DNA of 64,000 nucleotides from Pseudomonas sp. RIT-562 (lineage in GTDB: Bacteria; Pseudomonadota; Gammaproteobacteria; Pseudomonadales; Pseudomonadaceae). The position numbers and the translations under genes were made by a program. Numbering within the stretch: position 1 is the first letter of the stretch; the number at the start of each line of letters is the position of its first letter. The stretch lies in contig NZ_JAPJIV010000004.1 of the NCBI RefSeq assembly GCF_026241895.1, positions 62,001-126,000 on the forward strand, written 5' to 3'. Positions 35,731 through 46,068 of this stretch are shown one piece after another. The notes beneath the pieces were generated by a model, which was not told the origin of the DNA, did no database searches, and worked only from the letters and a program-made list of their open reading frames with translations.

Positions 35731-35849
35731 CGATAGGTCTCGTCTTCAAGTGGCTGTCTTCACGTGCTCTGACGGCGAACGGTTCTCACTCGGGCAGCCG
35801 TGCGTCGATCCTGCCTGAAATCGCAGGCCTAACGCAATGCGGAAACGGT

Positions 35850-36686
35850 TCAGGCTTCCGGTGGGCTGAGCAGAAAGTTGCCTTTCATTTCAACGTTCGG
35901 GTCCGCTTCCAGGGTCTGCACCTGGGCTTCATCCTTCAGATTGACCCCGGACAGCTGCCGCCGACAGGCCTCGCGCATCAGGTAGAGCAAGCGGTGAGCT
36001 GCCATGCCGTAGCTCAGGCCCTCGAGGCGGACATTGGAAATGCAGTTGCGGTAGGCATCGGTCAGGCCGACTTTGGGGTTGTAGGTGAAGTACAGGCCCA
36101 GGCTGTCCGGTGAGCTGAGGCCGGGGCGTTCGCCGATCAGGATGACCACCATCCTGGCGCCCAGCAGTTCGCCGATTTCGTCGCCCACCGCGACTCGCCC
36201 CTGTTCGACCAGGATCACCGGCGCTACTGACCAGCCCTCAGCCTGGACCTGCTCTTCCATACGCTCCAGGAAAGGCATCGTATGCTTATGCACGGCCAAC
36301 GCGGACAGGCCATCGGCCACTACGATAACCAGATCCACTCCTCCGGGATGGAACTGCGCGTAATCGCGCAGGGTGTGGGCTGATTCGTCGCTCAATTTCC
36401 GGCCCAGGTCGGGGCGTTGCAAGTAGCTGTTGCGATCGGTGGCGGCACTGCGCAGCAGCAGGCTCTGCCGACCGCGTTGCTCGAGTTGGGTGCTGAGGCC
36501 GGCGTGATCAAATGGCAGGTGCACCGCGTCCCGCGCCTGGGCATGCGCCAGCTGGAAATCCAGCTGCGCACTGGTGGGCATGCTGGTGCCGGTGCGGCCG
36601 AGGGCGATCCGCGCCGGAGTCAGGCGGCGCAGTTCCAGCCAGGGGTTTTGTGGATCAACAGGTGGTTTGTCCATTTCAACACTCAT
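35850..36686 (-). CDS. eutC: Ethanolamine ammonia-lyase small subunit
   Basis: A 278-residue light subunit of the adenosylcobalamin-dependent lyase splitting ethanolamine to acetaldehyde and ammonia. The B12-binding Rossmann-like region carries [19 protein letters not shown] and [22 protein letters not shown]. The start MSVEMDKP was chosen because it overlaps the eutB stop as ATGA. An N-terminal Pro-rich segment precedes the core. The subunit depends on cobalamin, which btuB/btuF in this window may import. Confidence 0.95.
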   Translation of the reverse strand: MSVEMDKPPVDPQNPWLELRRLTPARIALGRTGTSMPTSAQLDFQLAHAQARDAVHLPFDHAGLSTQLEQRGRQSLLLRSAATDRNSYLQRPDLGRKLSDESAHTLRDYAQFHPGGVDLVIVVADGLSALAVHKHTMPFLERMEEQVQAEGWSVAPVILVEQGRVAVGDEIGELLGARMVVILIGERPGLSSPDSLGLYFTYNPKVGLTDAYRNCISNVRLEGLSYGMAAHRLLYLMREACRRQLSGVNLKDEAQVQTLEADPNVEMKGNFLLSPPEA

Positions 36687-38077
36687 CCCAATTGCGCCAG
36701 GGCCTGGCGGAAAGCCGGTGGCAGGTTGTTGCCAAAGAGTACCTTGCCGTCTGCCTGGGTGAAGATGCCCATTCTGGCCAGCCACTGTTCGAATTCCGGC
36801 GCAGGTTTCAGGCCCAGGGTCTGCCGCGCGTAGAGCGCGTCGTGGAACGAGGTGGTCTGGTAGTTGAGCATGATGTCGTCGGAGCCGGGAATGCCCATGA
36901 TGAAGTTGATCCCCGCCACGCCCAGCAGGGTCAGCAGGGTGTCCATGTCGTCCTGATCGGCTTCGGCGTGGTTGGTGTAGCAGATGTCGCAACCCATGGG
37001 CACGCCCAGCAGCTTGCCGCAGAAATGATCCTCGAGGCCGGCGCGGATGATCTGCTTGCCGTTGTACAGGTATTCCGGACCGATAAAGCCGACGACCGTG
37101 TTCACCAGAAACGGTTTGAAATGCCGCGCGACGGCATAGGCCCGGGTTTCACAGGTCTGCTGGTCGACCCCGTGGTGGGCGTTGGCGGACAAGGCACTGC
37201 CCTGGCCGGTTTCGAAATACATCAGGTTTTGCCCGAGAGTGCCGCGATTCAGGCTTAGCCCGGCATCGTAGCCTTCCTGCAGCACATTCAGGTTGATGCC
37301 GAAACTGGCATTGGCCGCTTCGGTGCCGGCGATGGACTGAAACACCAGGTCCAACGGAACTCCGCGATTGACCGCCTCGATGGACGTGGTGACATGGGTC
37401 AGCACGCACGCCTGAGTCGGAATGTCGTAGCGCTGGATGATGGCATCGAGCATTTCCAGCATCGCGCAGATTGAGGCGATGCTGTCGGTGGCAGGGTTGA
37501 TGCCAATCATGGCATCGCCGTTGCCATACAGCAGGCCGTCGAGAATGCTCGCGGCGATGCCGGCGGGTTCGTCGGTAGGGTGATTGGGCTGCAAGCGGGT
37601 CGACAGCCGACCGCGCAAGCCCATCGTGCCGCGAAAGCGGGTGACCACGCGGATTTTCTGCGCGACCAGCACCAGGTCCTGCACGCGCATGATCTTGGAC
37701 ACGGCGGCGACCATTTCCGGGGTCAGGCCAGGCGCTAGGGCGCGCAGGCTTTGTTCGTCGGCATGGTCGCTCAGCAACCAGTCGCGGAAACCGCCGACGG
37801 TGAGGTGGCTGACCACGGCAAAAGCCTGCTTGTCATGGGTGTCGATGATTAGCCGGGTGACTTCATCGGCTTCGTAAGGAATCAATACTTCCTGCAGGAA
37901 GTGCGTAAGCGGGATGTCGGCCAGCGCCATTTGCGCGGCCACGCGTTCGCCATCGTTGAGCGCGGCAACGCCGGCCAGGAAATCCCCCGAGCGTGCCGGG
38001 CTGGCCTTGGCCATGACGTCCTTGAGGCTTTCGAAGCGATAGACCTGGGCGCCGACGGTGTGAGCAAAACTAGCCAT
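36683..38077 (-). CDS. eutB: Ethanolamine ammonia-lyase large subunit
   Basis: A 464-residue TIM-barrel catalytic subunit. It is recognised by [48 protein letters not shown] and the C-terminal [22 protein letters not shown] block (seen as [13 protein letters not shown]). Full length. It lies downstream of the ethanolamine permease gene, with eutC overlapping its end. No eut microcompartment shell or reactivase (EutA) genes are near. Confidence 0.97.
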   Translation of the reverse strand: MASFAHTVGAQVYRFESLKDVMAKASPARSGDFLAGVAALNDGERVAAQMALADIPLTHFLQEVLIPYEADEVTRLIIDTHDKQAFAVVSHLTVGGFRDWLLSDHADEQSLRALAPGLTPEMVAAVSKIMRVQDLVLVAQKIRVVTRFRGTMGLRGRLSTRLQPNHPTDEPAGIAASILDGLLYGNGDAMIGINPATDSIASICAMLEMLDAIIQRYDIPTQACVLTHVTTSIEAVNRGVPLDLVFQSIAGTEAANASFGINLNVLQEGYDAGLSLNRGTLGQNLMYFETGQGSALSANAHHGVDQQTCETRAYAVARHFKPFLVNTVVGFIGPEYLYNGKQIIRAGLEDHFCGKLLGVPMGCDICYTNHAEADQDDMDTLLTLLGVAGINFIMGIPGSDDIMLNYQTTSFHDALYARQTLGLKPAPEFEQWLARMGIFTQADGKVLFGNNLPPAFRQALAQLG

Positions 38078-38129
38078 ACAAATTCTCCGTGACGGCGCAG
38101 GCCGGGGCCCGCGCCGTAGTTTGCAGCGG

Positions 38130-39581
38130 TCAGTGCAGGGCTTTTTCTGCGGCCTGAATCGCCGCGAATTCTTCTTCGGGCGTGCCTGCTACCAAGTGAT
38201 GCCGGCTGTAGAAAGCAAAGTAAGCAATTAACACTCCATAGATGATCGCTGCGCCGATGACCACCCGCGGGTCAACCAGGAAGCCCGCCACTACCGCGAT
38301 GCAGGCCAATACCAAGGCTACACCAGAGGTGAAGATGCCGCCCGGGGTGCGGTATGGCCGATCCATTTTGGGGCGGCGAATGCGCAGCGTGATGTGCGCG
38401 GCCATCATCAGCACGTAGGAAATGGTCGCGCCGAACACTGCCACGAGGATCAGCAAGTCACCTTGGCCGGTCAGCGACAGGCCGAAGCCGATAATCCCGG
38501 GAATGATCAGCGCCAGCACGGGCGCCTTGCTCTTATTGGTCTCGGACAGTTTGCGTGGCAGGTAGCCAGCTCGGGACAAGGCAAAAATCTGCCGCGAGTA
38601 GGCGTAGATGATCGAGAAGAAACTGGCGATCAGGCCCGCCAGGCCGACCAGGTTGACGAAGCTGCCCATCCAGGTCGAGCCGCCATAGGCTTTGCTCAAG
38701 GCTTCGACCAGCGGATTTCCCGATGTCAGCAGGGCGTTGGCGCCAGCACCACCGGGACCGATCACCAGGATCAGCAGGGCAAAGCTCACCAGCACCAGCA
38801 TGGCGCCAATAAGGCCGCGGGGCAGGTCGCGCTTCGGGTTCTTGGTTTCTTCTGCCGCCAACGGAACGCCTTCGACCGCGAGGAAGAACCAGATTGCGTA
38901 GGGAATGGCCGCCCACACGCCCACGTAACCAAAGGGCAAGAAGCTGCTCGCGCCCTTGGCGTCCGTCACTGGAATGTCCAGCAGGTTGGCAACCTCGAAG
39001 TGCGGCACCATCGCCACCAGGAACACGCCCAGGGCCAGCGCGGCCACGGCGGTGATGACAAACATCAGCTTCAGCGCCTCGCCGACGCCGAAGATGTGGA
39101 TAGCAATGAAGATGATGTAAAACGCCAGGTAAATCATCCAGCCGCCAATGCCGAACAGGGACTCGCAATAGGCGCCGATGAACACAGCGATTGCTGCGGG
39201 GGCGATGGCGTACTCGATCAGAATCGCAGTCCCGGTCAGGAACCCGCCCCAGGGGCCGAAAGCGCTGCGGGCAAAGCCATAACCGCCACCGGCAGTAGGA
39301 ATCATGGAAGACAGTTCGGCCAGGGAGAAACACATGCACAGGTACATGGTGGCCATCAGCAATGTGGCGAGGAACATGCCACCCCAGCCACCCTGGGCCA
39401 GGCCGAAGTTCCATCCGGCGTAATCACCGGAAATGACGTAGGCCACGCCGAGGCCGACCAGCAGGACCCAGCCAGCGGCGCCTTTCTTCAATTCACGTTG
39501 CTGAAAGTAGTCGCTGCCGACTTTTTCGAAATCGACGGAAGCGCCGGTCGCCGGAGCACCGGACGGAGATTCGCTAGGCAT
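38130..39581 (-). CDS. eat: Ethanolamine permease
   Basis: A 483-residue transporter of the amino acid-polyamine-organocation superfamily with about 12 membrane segments. A polar N-terminus with YFQQRELKKGAAGW leads into the first helix, and AEETKNPKRDLPRG is the cytoplasmic signature after helix 6. The operon context with eutBC gives ethanolamine as substrate. It lies 52 bases upstream of eutB; a REP pair separates it from the aldehyde dehydrogenase gene. Confidence 0.93.
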   Translation of the reverse strand: MPSESPSGAPATGASVDFEKVGSDYFQQRELKKGAAGWVLLVGLGVAYVISGDYAGWNFGLAQGGWGGMFLATLLMATMYLCMCFSLAELSSMIPTAGGGYGFARSAFGPWGGFLTGTAILIEYAIAPAAIAVFIGAYCESLFGIGGWMIYLAFYIIFIAIHIFGVGEALKLMFVITAVAALALGVFLVAMVPHFEVANLLDIPVTDAKGASSFLPFGYVGVWAAIPYAIWFFLAVEGVPLAAEETKNPKRDLPRGLIGAMLVLVSFALLILVIGPGGAGANALLTSGNPLVEALSKAYGGSTWMGSFVNLVGLAGLIASFFSIIYAYSRQIFALSRAGYLPRKLSETNKSKAPVLALIIPGIIGFGLSLTGQGDLLILVAVFGATISYVLMMAAHITLRIRRPKMDRPYRTPGGIFTSGVALVLACIAVVAGFLVDPRVVIGAAIIYGVLIAYFAFYSRHHLVAGTPEEEFAAIQAAEKALH

Positions 39582-39614
39582 ATTTGCACCATTCTTATTG
39601 TTTTAGGTGGGCCC

Positions 39615-39704
39615 TGTAGGAGTGAGCCTGCTCGCGATAGCGGTGGTCCAGACAACTGGTGCGCTGAATGAAAGACCGCCATCGCGAGCAGGCTCGCTCC
39701 TACA
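39615..39704. repeat. REP inverted pair inside the ethanolamine operon
   Basis: Arms TGTAGGAGTGAGCCTGCTCGCGAT (from 39615) and ATCGCGAGCAGGCTCGCTCCTACA (ending 39704), with inner CGGTGGTC / GACCGCC pairing. It lies between the dehydrogenase and permease genes and may stabilise or attenuate the operon mRNA. Confidence 0.9.
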
Positions 39705-39730
39705 GAGGAGGAGCGAGTTGCAGGGTAGTT

Positions 39731-41251
39731 TTAGAAGAAGCCCAGCGGATTGATGTCGTAGCTCACCAGCAGGTTTTTGGTCTGCTGATAGTGATCAAGC
39801 ATCATTTTGTGGGTTTCACGGCCGACGCCGGACTTTTTGTAACCACCGAACGCGGCATGCGCCGGATACAGGTGGTAGCAGTTGGTCCACACACGACCGG
39901 CCTTGATGGCGCGGCCCATGCGGTAGGCGCGGTTGATGTCGCGGGTCCAGAGGCCGGCGCCCAGGCCGAACTCGGTGTCGTTGGCGATGGCCAGGGCTTC
40001 GGCTTCGTCCTTGAACGTGGTGATGCTCACCACCGGGCCAAAGATTTCTTCCTGGAACACGCGCATTTTGTTGGTGCCCTTGAGCAAGGTCGGCTGGATG
40101 TAATACCCGGTCGCCAGGTTGCCCTCGAGTTTTTCCACCTTGCCGCCGGTCAGCAACTCCGCGCCTTCGCCCTTGGCAATTTCCAGGTACGAAAGAATCT
40201 TGTCGAACTGCTGCTCGGACGCCTGGGCGCCGACCATGGTGTCGGTGTCCAGTGGATCGCCACGTTTGATCTGCAGGACTTTTTTCATGACCACTTTCAT
40301 GAAGTCGTCGTAGATCGACTCTTGTACCAGCGCGCGGGACGGGCAGGTGCAGACTTCGCCCTGGTTGAAGAACGCCAGGACCAGGCCTTCAGCAGCTTTT
40401 TCGATGAAGGTTTCTTCGGCGTCCATGATGTCGGCGAAGAAGATGTTCGGCGACTTGCCACCCAGCTCCACGGTGGACGGGATGATGTTTTCAGCGGCGC
40501 ATTTCATGATGTGCGAGCCGACCGGGGTCGAGCCGGTGAAGGCGATTTTGGCGATGCGTTTGCTGGTGGCGAGCGCTTCGCCGGCTTCCTTGCCGAAGCC
40601 TTGCACTACGTTGAGCACGCCGGGTGGTAGCAGGTCGCCGATCAGTTCCATCAGCACGGTAATGCCCAGCGGGGTTTGCTCGGCAGGCTTGAGCACCACG
40701 CAGTTACCGGCGGCCAGCGCCGGGGCGAGTTTCCAGGCCGCCATCAGGATCGGGAAGTTCCAAGGGATGATCTGCCCGACGACGCCGAGCGGCTCATGGA
40801 TGTGATAGGCCACGGTATTGCCATCAATCTCGGCAGCGCTGCCTTCCTGGGCGCGCAGGCAGCCGGCGAAGTAACGGAAATGGTCGGCCGCCAGCGGGAT
40901 GTCGGCATTCAGGGTTTCGCGCACGGCTTTGCCGTTGTCCCAGGATTCGGTGATCGCCAGGACTTCCAGATTCTGCTCGATACGATCGGCGATTTTCAGC
41001 AGGACCAGCGAGCGCGCCTGGGCAGAAGTGCTGCCCCAAGCGTCAGCCGCAGCGTGTGCAGCGTCCAGGGCCTTGTCGATGTCTTCGGCGGTGGAACGCG
41101 GGAATTCGGCAATGGGTTGGCCATTGACTGGCGAAGTATTGGTGAAGTACTGACCTTTGACAGGCGCGACGAACTCGCCGCCGATGTAATTTCCATACTT
41201 GCTCTTGAACGAAACGATTGCGCCTTCAGTACCTGGGTGAGCGTAACGCAT
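39731..41251 (-). CDS. exaC: NAD-dependent acetaldehyde dehydrogenase (ExaC/AldB type)
   Basis: A 506-residue aldehyde dehydrogenase. The catalytic Cys is in [14 protein letters not shown] and the general-base Glu in [12 protein letters not shown]; the NAD-binding segment is FTGSTPVG. In P. aeruginosa its counterpart (PA4022, recalled) oxidises the acetaldehyde from ethanolamine to acetate and is co-transcribed with eat-eutBC. It is the first gene of this operon, directly downstream of a sigma-54 promoter at 41317-41332. Confidence 0.93.
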   Translation of the reverse strand: MRYAHPGTEGAIVSFKSKYGNYIGGEFVAPVKGQYFTNTSPVNGQPIAEFPRSTAEDIDKALDAAHAAADAWGSTSAQARSLVLLKIADRIEQNLEVLAITESWDNGKAVRETLNADIPLAADHFRYFAGCLRAQEGSAAEIDGNTVAYHIHEPLGVVGQIIPWNFPILMAAWKLAPALAAGNCVVLKPAEQTPLGITVLMELIGDLLPPGVLNVVQGFGKEAGEALATSKRIAKIAFTGSTPVGSHIMKCAAENIIPSTVELGGKSPNIFFADIMDAEETFIEKAAEGLVLAFFNQGEVCTCPSRALVQESIYDDFMKVVMKKVLQIKRGDPLDTDTMVGAQASEQQFDKILSYLEIAKGEGAELLTGGKVEKLEGNLATGYYIQPTLLKGTNKMRVFQEEIFGPVVSITTFKDEAEALAIANDTEFGLGAGLWTRDINRAYRMGRAIKAGRVWTNCYHLYPAHAAFGGYKKSGVGRETHKMMLDHYQQTKNLLVSYDINPLGFF

Positions 41252-41316
41252 GATGTTTCTCCTTTGGCTTTTGTACTTATAGGGGAGGCGCGCTTGTGCG
41301 CTTGTTATAAGCGTAG

Positions 41317-41332
41317 AGCAAAGGTTGGGCCA
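41317..41332 (-). promoter_or_regulatory. Sigma-54 (-24/-12) promoter of the ethanolamine operon
   Basis: Read leftward the site is TGGCCCAACCTTTGCT, with the obligatory GG and GC elements separated by ten bases and TTTGC at -12. It predicts a transcript start near 41306, about 55 bases before the dehydrogenase ATG. It fits control by the sigma-54 activator encoded divergently. Confidence 0.82.
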
Positions 41333-41417
41333 CTGCCTTGCAGGGCAGGGGAATCAAGGGCTTGCGCTATTTTTGTCGGACGGATGGGCGGGCGCTGTGA
41401 CGGTATCGGTACAGGGT

Positions 41418-41447
41418 GCGTGACAATTTGTATCGTATCTGTCACGC
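41418..41447. promoter_or_regulatory. Inverted repeat, probable activator (EatR) binding site
   Basis: GCGTGACA (41418-41425) and TGTCACGC (41440-41447) form a perfect 8-bp inverted repeat with a 14-base AT-richer spacer, about 95 bases upstream of the sigma-54 promoter, where an enhancer should be. Extra TGTGAC half-sites flank it near 41396 and 41450. Confidence 0.75.
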
Positions 41448-41526
41448 AGTGTGACTGGGCGGTCTTGCCAGCATTGCAATGCGCGCTTCGCTGGAGGATG
41501 CTCGGTGCCACGCAAAGCCATGCACT

Positions 41527-41615
41527 TGTAGCAGCTGCCGGAGGCTGCGTTCGAGTGCGCAGCGCTCGCCTGGAATCGGCTTCGCCGCCGAACGCAGCCT
41601 GCGGCAGCTGTTACA
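41527..41615. repeat. Inverted repeat of the GTAGCAGCTGCCG family
   Basis: TGTAGCAGCTGCCGGAGGCTGCGTTCG (arm from 41527) is mirrored by CGAACGCAGCCTGCGGCAGCTGTTACA (arm ending 41615). It lies 28 bases before the eatR ATG, in its leader. It is related to 31812-31848. Confidence 0.85.
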
Positions 41616-41642
41616 CCGGATCCTGCGGGGAGAACAATAAAA

Positions 41643-43559
41643 ATGCACGACAACCATCTGACTCGCCATGCCCAACAGGTCATGACCGTCACCCAGGGCA
41701 AATCCCACCTGCACGGTCCTGGCAGCGATCCATCCATTGCCCGCTCGTGGTTGCGTTGCCTTGAGGACTATCACCTCGATCCCTCCCTGACGATGGCGCC
41801 CACGGTGCTGGAACACGGTCGTGTGCTGGAAAGCCGCGAGCGCTTGCAGCAGGTGCTGCATATTGCCGGAACTGAAATGGCCAGCCTGCACCAGCAATTG
41901 TCCGGCGCCGGCCATGCCGTGCTGCTGACCGATGCGCGGGGGGTGATTCTCAACTGTGTCACGGCGCCCGCCGAACGCAAGATCTTCGAACGCGCCGGCC
42001 TCTGGCTGGGCGCCGACTGGAGCGAAGCCTGTGAAGGCACCAACGGCATTGGCACCTGCCTGGTGGAGCGCCAGTCGCTGACTATTCATCAGGACGAACA
42101 TTTTCGTGGGCGGCACACCGGCCTGACCTGCTCGGCTAGCCCGGTATTCGACCCGCATGGCGAGCTGTTGGCGGTGCTCGACGTCTCTTCGGCGCGCCAT
42201 GACGTGTCGCGTCAGAGCCAGTTCCATACCATGGCCCTGGTCAATCTCTCGGCAAAGATGATCGAGAGCTGCTACTTCCTGCGCTACTTTGATAACCAGT
42301 GGCTGCTGCGCTTTCACCTGCAAGCCGAATCCGTCGGGCTGTTCAGCGAAGGCTTGCTGGCATTTGACGCGGAAGGACGGATCAGCGCCGTCAACCAGAG
42401 CGCCCTGAATCTGTTGGGTCACGTTCGCGGCGGGCTGCTGGGCAAGCCGGTTGAGGCATTTTTCGATTGTTCGCTGGATGAGTTGCTCGGTCGTGCCAGT
42501 GTCAACGCCAGCGCCAGTTGGCCGCTGCGCACCCGTGACGGGCGTAGCCTGTTCGCGCTGTTGCGCGGGCAATCGCGCAGTATTCCGACACCCGTGGTAC
42601 AGAGCCCGGTAGCGCCGCAGCAAGCGCGCCCTGCTGGCATCTGCCTGGGTGATGCGTCGCTGCAGGAAGATTTTCGCAAGTCCCTGCGAGTCTTCGAACG
42701 AGATGTACCGCTGTTGATCAACGGCGAGACGGGCTCCGGCAAGGAGGCGTTCGCCAAGGCAGTGCACAACGCCAGCCAGCGCTGCGAAAAAGCCTTCGTC
42801 GCACTCAATTGCGCGGCCATCCCCGAAAGCTTGATCGAGAGTGAATTGTTCGGTTACCGCGGGGGCAGTTTCACTGGCGCGCGCAAGGAAGGCATGCGTG
42901 GCAAGTTGCAGCAGGCGGATGGCGGCACGTTGTTCCTGGATGAGATCGGAGACATGCCCCTGGCGATGCAGACCCGCCTGCTCAGGGTGCTGGAAGATCG
43001 CCAGGTGGTGCCGATCGGCGGGGAGCCGGAGTCGGTGAATGTACGAATCATCAGTGCTACTCACCGTAATTTGCTGGAGCGAGTGCAGGACGGCAGTTTT
43101 CGCGAAGATTTGTATTACCGGCTCAATGGCCTGGAGGTGGCGCTGCCCGCATTGCGCGAGCGCACTGACAAATCGCAGCTGCTGGATTTCTTGCTGGCCG
43201 AGGAAGCCGGTGGGGAAGCTGTGGTAATCGAGGAACCCGCGCGCCAGGCGCTGCTCGGGTTTGCCTGGCCAGGTAACGTGCGGCAGTTGCGCAATGTGCT
43301 GCGCACTTTGGCGGCGTTGTGTGACGGCGGGCGGATTGGTCTTGCGGATTTGCCGGCAATGATTCGCCAGGCTCGGCCAGAGACCATTGTCACCGCGCAG
43401 TCATCGGAGCATCCGCTGGAGGACGCCGAACGGCTGGCGTTGCTCAATGCCCTCGACCAGACTCGTTGGCACATGACTCACACGGCCGAGCAGCTGGGAG
43501 TCAGCCGCAATACCTTGTATCGAAAGTTGCGCAAGCACGGCATAGCTCGATCCATGTAG
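41643..43559 (+). CDS. eatR: Sigma-54-dependent activator of ethanolamine catabolism (EatR/AcoR family)
   Basis: A 638-residue regulator: N-terminal GAF-like sensing region (about 60-190), a PAS-like segment (about 235-300), an AAA+ sigma-54 interaction domain (about 340-560) with Walker A GETGSGKE at 361-368, and a Fis-type HTH (about 595-635: MTHTAEQLGVSRNTLYRKL). The sigma-54 contact loop reads GSFTGA at 408-413, an A-to-S change from GAFTGA. It is transcribed away from the ethanolamine operon across a 391-base region holding its presumed target sites. In P. aeruginosa the counterpart PA4021 activates eat-eutBC (recalled). Confidence 0.92.
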   Translation: MHDNHLTRHAQQVMTVTQGKSHLHGPGSDPSIARSWLRCLEDYHLDPSLTMAPTVLEHGRVLESRERLQQVLHIAGTEMASLHQQLSGAGHAVLLTDARGVILNCVTAPAERKIFERAGLWLGADWSEACEGTNGIGTCLVERQSLTIHQDEHFRGRHTGLTCSASPVFDPHGELLAVLDVSSARHDVSRQSQFHTMALVNLSAKMIESCYFLRYFDNQWLLRFHLQAESVGLFSEGLLAFDAEGRISAVNQSALNLLGHVRGGLLGKPVEAFFDCSLDELLGRASVNASASWPLRTRDGRSLFALLRGQSRSIPTPVVQSPVAPQQARPAGICLGDASLQEDFRKSLRVFERDVPLLINGETGSGKEAFAKAVHNASQRCEKAFVALNCAAIPESLIESELFGYRGGSFTGARKEGMRGKLQQADGGTLFLDEIGDMPLAMQTRLLRVLEDRQVVPIGGEPESVNVRIISATHRNLLERVQDGSFREDLYYRLNGLEVALPALRERTDKSQLLDFLLAEEAGGEAVVIEEPARQALLGFAWPGNVRQLRNVLRTLAALCDGGRIGLADLPAMIRQARPETIVTAQSSEHPLEDAERLALLNALDQTRWHMTHTAEQLGVSRNTLYRKLRKHGIARSM

Positions 43560-43634
43560 GCGTTGCTCTTCAAACACAGGGTGCGATTTTTGCCTCCCTA
43601 GGCTAACCTGCGGCCATGTTTTACGAGGTCGACT

Positions 43635-44984
43635 ATGCACATTCATATTCTTGGTATCTGCGGCACTTTCATGGGTTCGATGGCGGTCCTGGCCAAAGAG
43701 CTGGGCCATCGCGTGACAGGCTCCGATGCCAATGTCTACCCGCCAATGAGCACTCAGCTAGAGGCTCAGGGCATTGAATTGACCCAGGGCTACGATCCTG
43801 CGCAACTGGACCCGGCACCCGATCTGGTGGTGATCGGCAATGCCATGTCGCGCGGCAACCCGGCTGTCGAATACGTCCTGAACAAAGGCCTGCCCTACGT
43901 CTCCGGCCCGCAGTGGCTGGCCGACCACGTTCTGCAAGGCCGCTGGGTGCTGGCCGTCGCCGGGACCCATGGCAAAACCACCACCAGCAGCATGCTCGCC
44001 TGGGTGCTGGAACACGCGGGCATGAGCCCGGGATTCCTGATCGGCGGCGTGCCGCAGAACTTCTCGGTGTCGGCGCGACTGGGTGATACGCCGTTCTTCG
44101 TCATCGAAGCAGACGAGTACGACAGTGCCTTTTTCGACAAGCGCTCGAAGTTCGTCCATTACCGTCCGCGGACCGCGATCCTCAACAACCTTGAGTTCGA
44201 TCATGCGGACATCTTCCCGGATCTGCCGGCGATTGAGCGGCAATTTCACCACCTGGTGCGTACTATTCCGAGCGAAGGCCTGGTGATTCATCCAACCACC
44301 GAGCCAGCGCTGCAGCGCGTGATCGACATGGGTTGCTGGACGCCTGTCCAGACCACCGGAGCCGGTGGCCAGTGGCAGGTCAAACTGCTCAGTGAAGACG
44401 GCTCGAAGTTTGAAGTGATATTTGAAGGTGCTGCGCAGGGCGTGGTCGAGTGGGACATGACCGGTCAGCACAACGTTGCCAATGCCTTGGCGACCCTGGC
44501 GGCGGCACGGCATGTCGGCGTTGTCCCGTCCATGGGCATTGCCGCCCTGAGCGCGTTCAAAAGCGTGAAGCGGCGCATGGAAAAAGTTGCCGAAGTGCGT
44601 GGCATCACCATCTATGACGATTTCGCTCACCACCCGACCGCGATTGCCACGACGCTTGATGGCCTGCGCAAGCGGATCGGCGACGCGCCGCTGATTGCGA
44701 TTATCGAGCCGCGCTCCAACTCCATGAAGCTTGGCGCGCACCGTGATGGCCTGCCGGAAAGCGTGGTCGATGCCGATCAGGTGATCTGGTACGCACCGGC
44801 CAACCTTGGTTGGGACCTGGGCGCTACTGCTGCGCTGTGCACGGTGCCGTCGATTGTCAGCGACTCCCTGGAAGGCATCATCGAGCGGGTGAAAAGCCAG
44901 GCTCAGCCCGGCACCCACGTCGTCATCATGAGCAACGGCGGCTTCGGCGGCCTGCACGGCAAACTCGCCGAGGCGCTGCAATGA
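43635..44984 (+). CDS. mpl: Murein tripeptide ligase (UDP-MurNAc:L-Ala-D-Glu-meso-DAP ligase)
   Basis: A 449-residue Mur ligase that recycles the tripeptide from turned-over peptidoglycan by joining it to UDP-MurNAc. It has the N-terminal UDP-binding GICGTFMGS, the P-loop [11 protein letters not shown] (about 112-122), and C-terminal domain blocks [10 protein letters not shown] and EPRSNSMK that distinguish Mpl from MurC. Its TGA overlaps the ubiX ATG. Confidence 0.96.
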   Translation: MHIHILGICGTFMGSMAVLAKELGHRVTGSDANVYPPMSTQLEAQGIELTQGYDPAQLDPAPDLVVIGNAMSRGNPAVEYVLNKGLPYVSGPQWLADHVLQGRWVLAVAGTHGKTTTSSMLAWVLEHAGMSPGFLIGGVPQNFSVSARLGDTPFFVIEADEYDSAFFDKRSKFVHYRPRTAILNNLEFDHADIFPDLPAIERQFHHLVRTIPSEGLVIHPTTEPALQRVIDMGCWTPVQTTGAGGQWQVKLLSEDGSKFEVIFEGAAQGVVEWDMTGQHNVANALATLAAARHVGVVPSMGIAALSAFKSVKRRMEKVAEVRGITIYDDFAHHPTAIATTLDGLRKRIGDAPLIAIIEPRSNSMKLGAHRDGLPESVVDADQVIWYAPANLGWDLGATAALCTVPSIVSDSLEGIIERVKSQAQPGTHVVIMSNGGFGGLHGKLAEALQ

Positions 44985-45613
44985 ACAACGGCCCGGAACG
45001 CATCACACTGGCGATGACCGGCGCTTCGGGCGCGCAATACGGCTTGCGCCTGCTCGATTGCCTGGTGCGCGAAGACCGTGAAGTGCACTTCCTGATCTCG
45101 AAGGCGGCGCAACTGGTGATGGCGACCGAGACTGACGTTTCGCTGCCGCCGAAAACCCAGATGATGCAGGCGTTTCTGACTGAGTATACCGGCGCTGCCG
45201 CAGGGCAGATTCGCGTGTATGGCAAGGAAGACTGGATGTCGCCGGTGGCCTCGGGCTCCGGCGCTCCGGCGGCGATGGTGGTGGTGCCTTGTTCCACTGG
45301 CACCTTGTCGGCCATTGCCACGGGAGCCTGCAATAACCTGATCGAACGCGCGGCCGACGTCACTTTGAAAGAGCGTCGCCAGCTCATCCTGGTGCCCCGT
45401 GAAGCACCGTATTCGAGCATTCATCTGGAGCACATGCTCAAGCTGTCGAACATGGGTGTGACCATCCTGCCAGCGTCGCCGGGCTTCTATCATCAGCCGC
45501 AGACGATCGATGACCTTATCGATTTTGTCGTGGCGCGGATTCTCAATCTGCTGAACATTCCCCAGGACATGCTGCCGCGTTGGGGTGAGCACCACCTGAC
45601 CAGCGATGAATAA
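44981..45613 (+). CDS. ubiX: Flavin prenyltransferase UbiX
   Basis: A 210-residue enzyme that prenylates FMN to make the cofactor of UbiD decarboxylases. The start [21 protein letters not shown] overlaps the mpl stop (ATGA). The FMN-binding MTGASGA motif, the [27 protein letters not shown] block and [16 protein letters not shown] are all typical. UbiD is not in the window. mpl-ubiX adjacency is normal for Pseudomonas. Confidence 0.96.
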   Translation: MNNGPERITLAMTGASGAQYGLRLLDCLVREDREVHFLISKAAQLVMATETDVSLPPKTQMMQAFLTEYTGAAAGQIRVYGKEDWMSPVASGSGAPAAMVVVPCSTGTLSAIATGACNNLIERAADVTLKERRQLILVPREAPYSSIHLEHMLKLSNMGVTILPASPGFYHQPQTIDDLIDFVVARILNLLNIPQDMLPRWGEHHLTSDE

Positions 45614-45890
45614 GCTGCTGGTGGTTGTCCTCGCGCTGCAATTGGCCGGCTGCGCTACGGCGCGCACGCTGGATGCGGCCAAGCCAGGGGCGCCGGTGGT
45701 TTATTCGGGGACTCGGCTGGATCTGTATGCGTTGAACGGTGGGTGCTGTGCCATGGATCGCTTTGGCGCGGAGGCGCCGAGTTACCCAGGGGTGGACCTG
45801 CCGGCGAGTGCGTTGCTGGATACGCTGTTATTGCCGCTGTCGTTGTTGACGGTGATTGGCGTGGGTTTTCAGGCGACTGGGGGATTGTAG
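45606..45890 (+). CDS. YceK/YidQ-family lipoprotein
   Basis: A 94-residue lipoprotein with signal peptide [17 protein letters not shown]; the lipobox LAGC puts the lipidated Cys at 16. The mature part has [19 protein letters not shown], the DUF1375 (YceK/YidQ) pattern, then [16 protein letters not shown]. It overlaps the end of ubiX by eight bases, so it is likely co-transcribed. Function unknown. Confidence 0.8.
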   Translation: MNKLLVVVLALQLAGCATARTLDAAKPGAPVVYSGTRLDLYALNGGCCAMDRFGAEAPSYPGVDLPASALLDTLLLPLSLLTVIGVGFQATGGL

Positions 45891-45906
45891 GAGAGCGCTT
45901 CGCACT

Positions 45907-46045
45907 CTATCGCGGGCAAGCCTTGCTCCCACAGGTAGCGAGTCCAGCCTTGCCCCCCACAGGTCGCGAGTCAAGCCTTGCTTCTGCAGGTCGCGCATGG
46001 TCCTGAGGGGCTACATTTCCTGTGGGAGCAAGGCTTGCCCGCGAT
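45907..46045. repeat. Degenerate compound REP element with three tandem copies in one arm
   Basis: The outer arms ATCGCGGGCAAGCCTTGCTC... (from 45907) and the mirrored copy ending at 46045 pair well. Inside the left half the unit is repeated twice more in decayed form, starting near 45933 and 45963 (AGCCTTGCCCCCCACAGG, AGCCTTGCTTCTGCAGG), giving about 29-base tandem units. It separates convergent genes. Confidence 0.8.
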
Positions 46046-46068
46046 GGCGTCATCCCGGGCGCCGCCGA

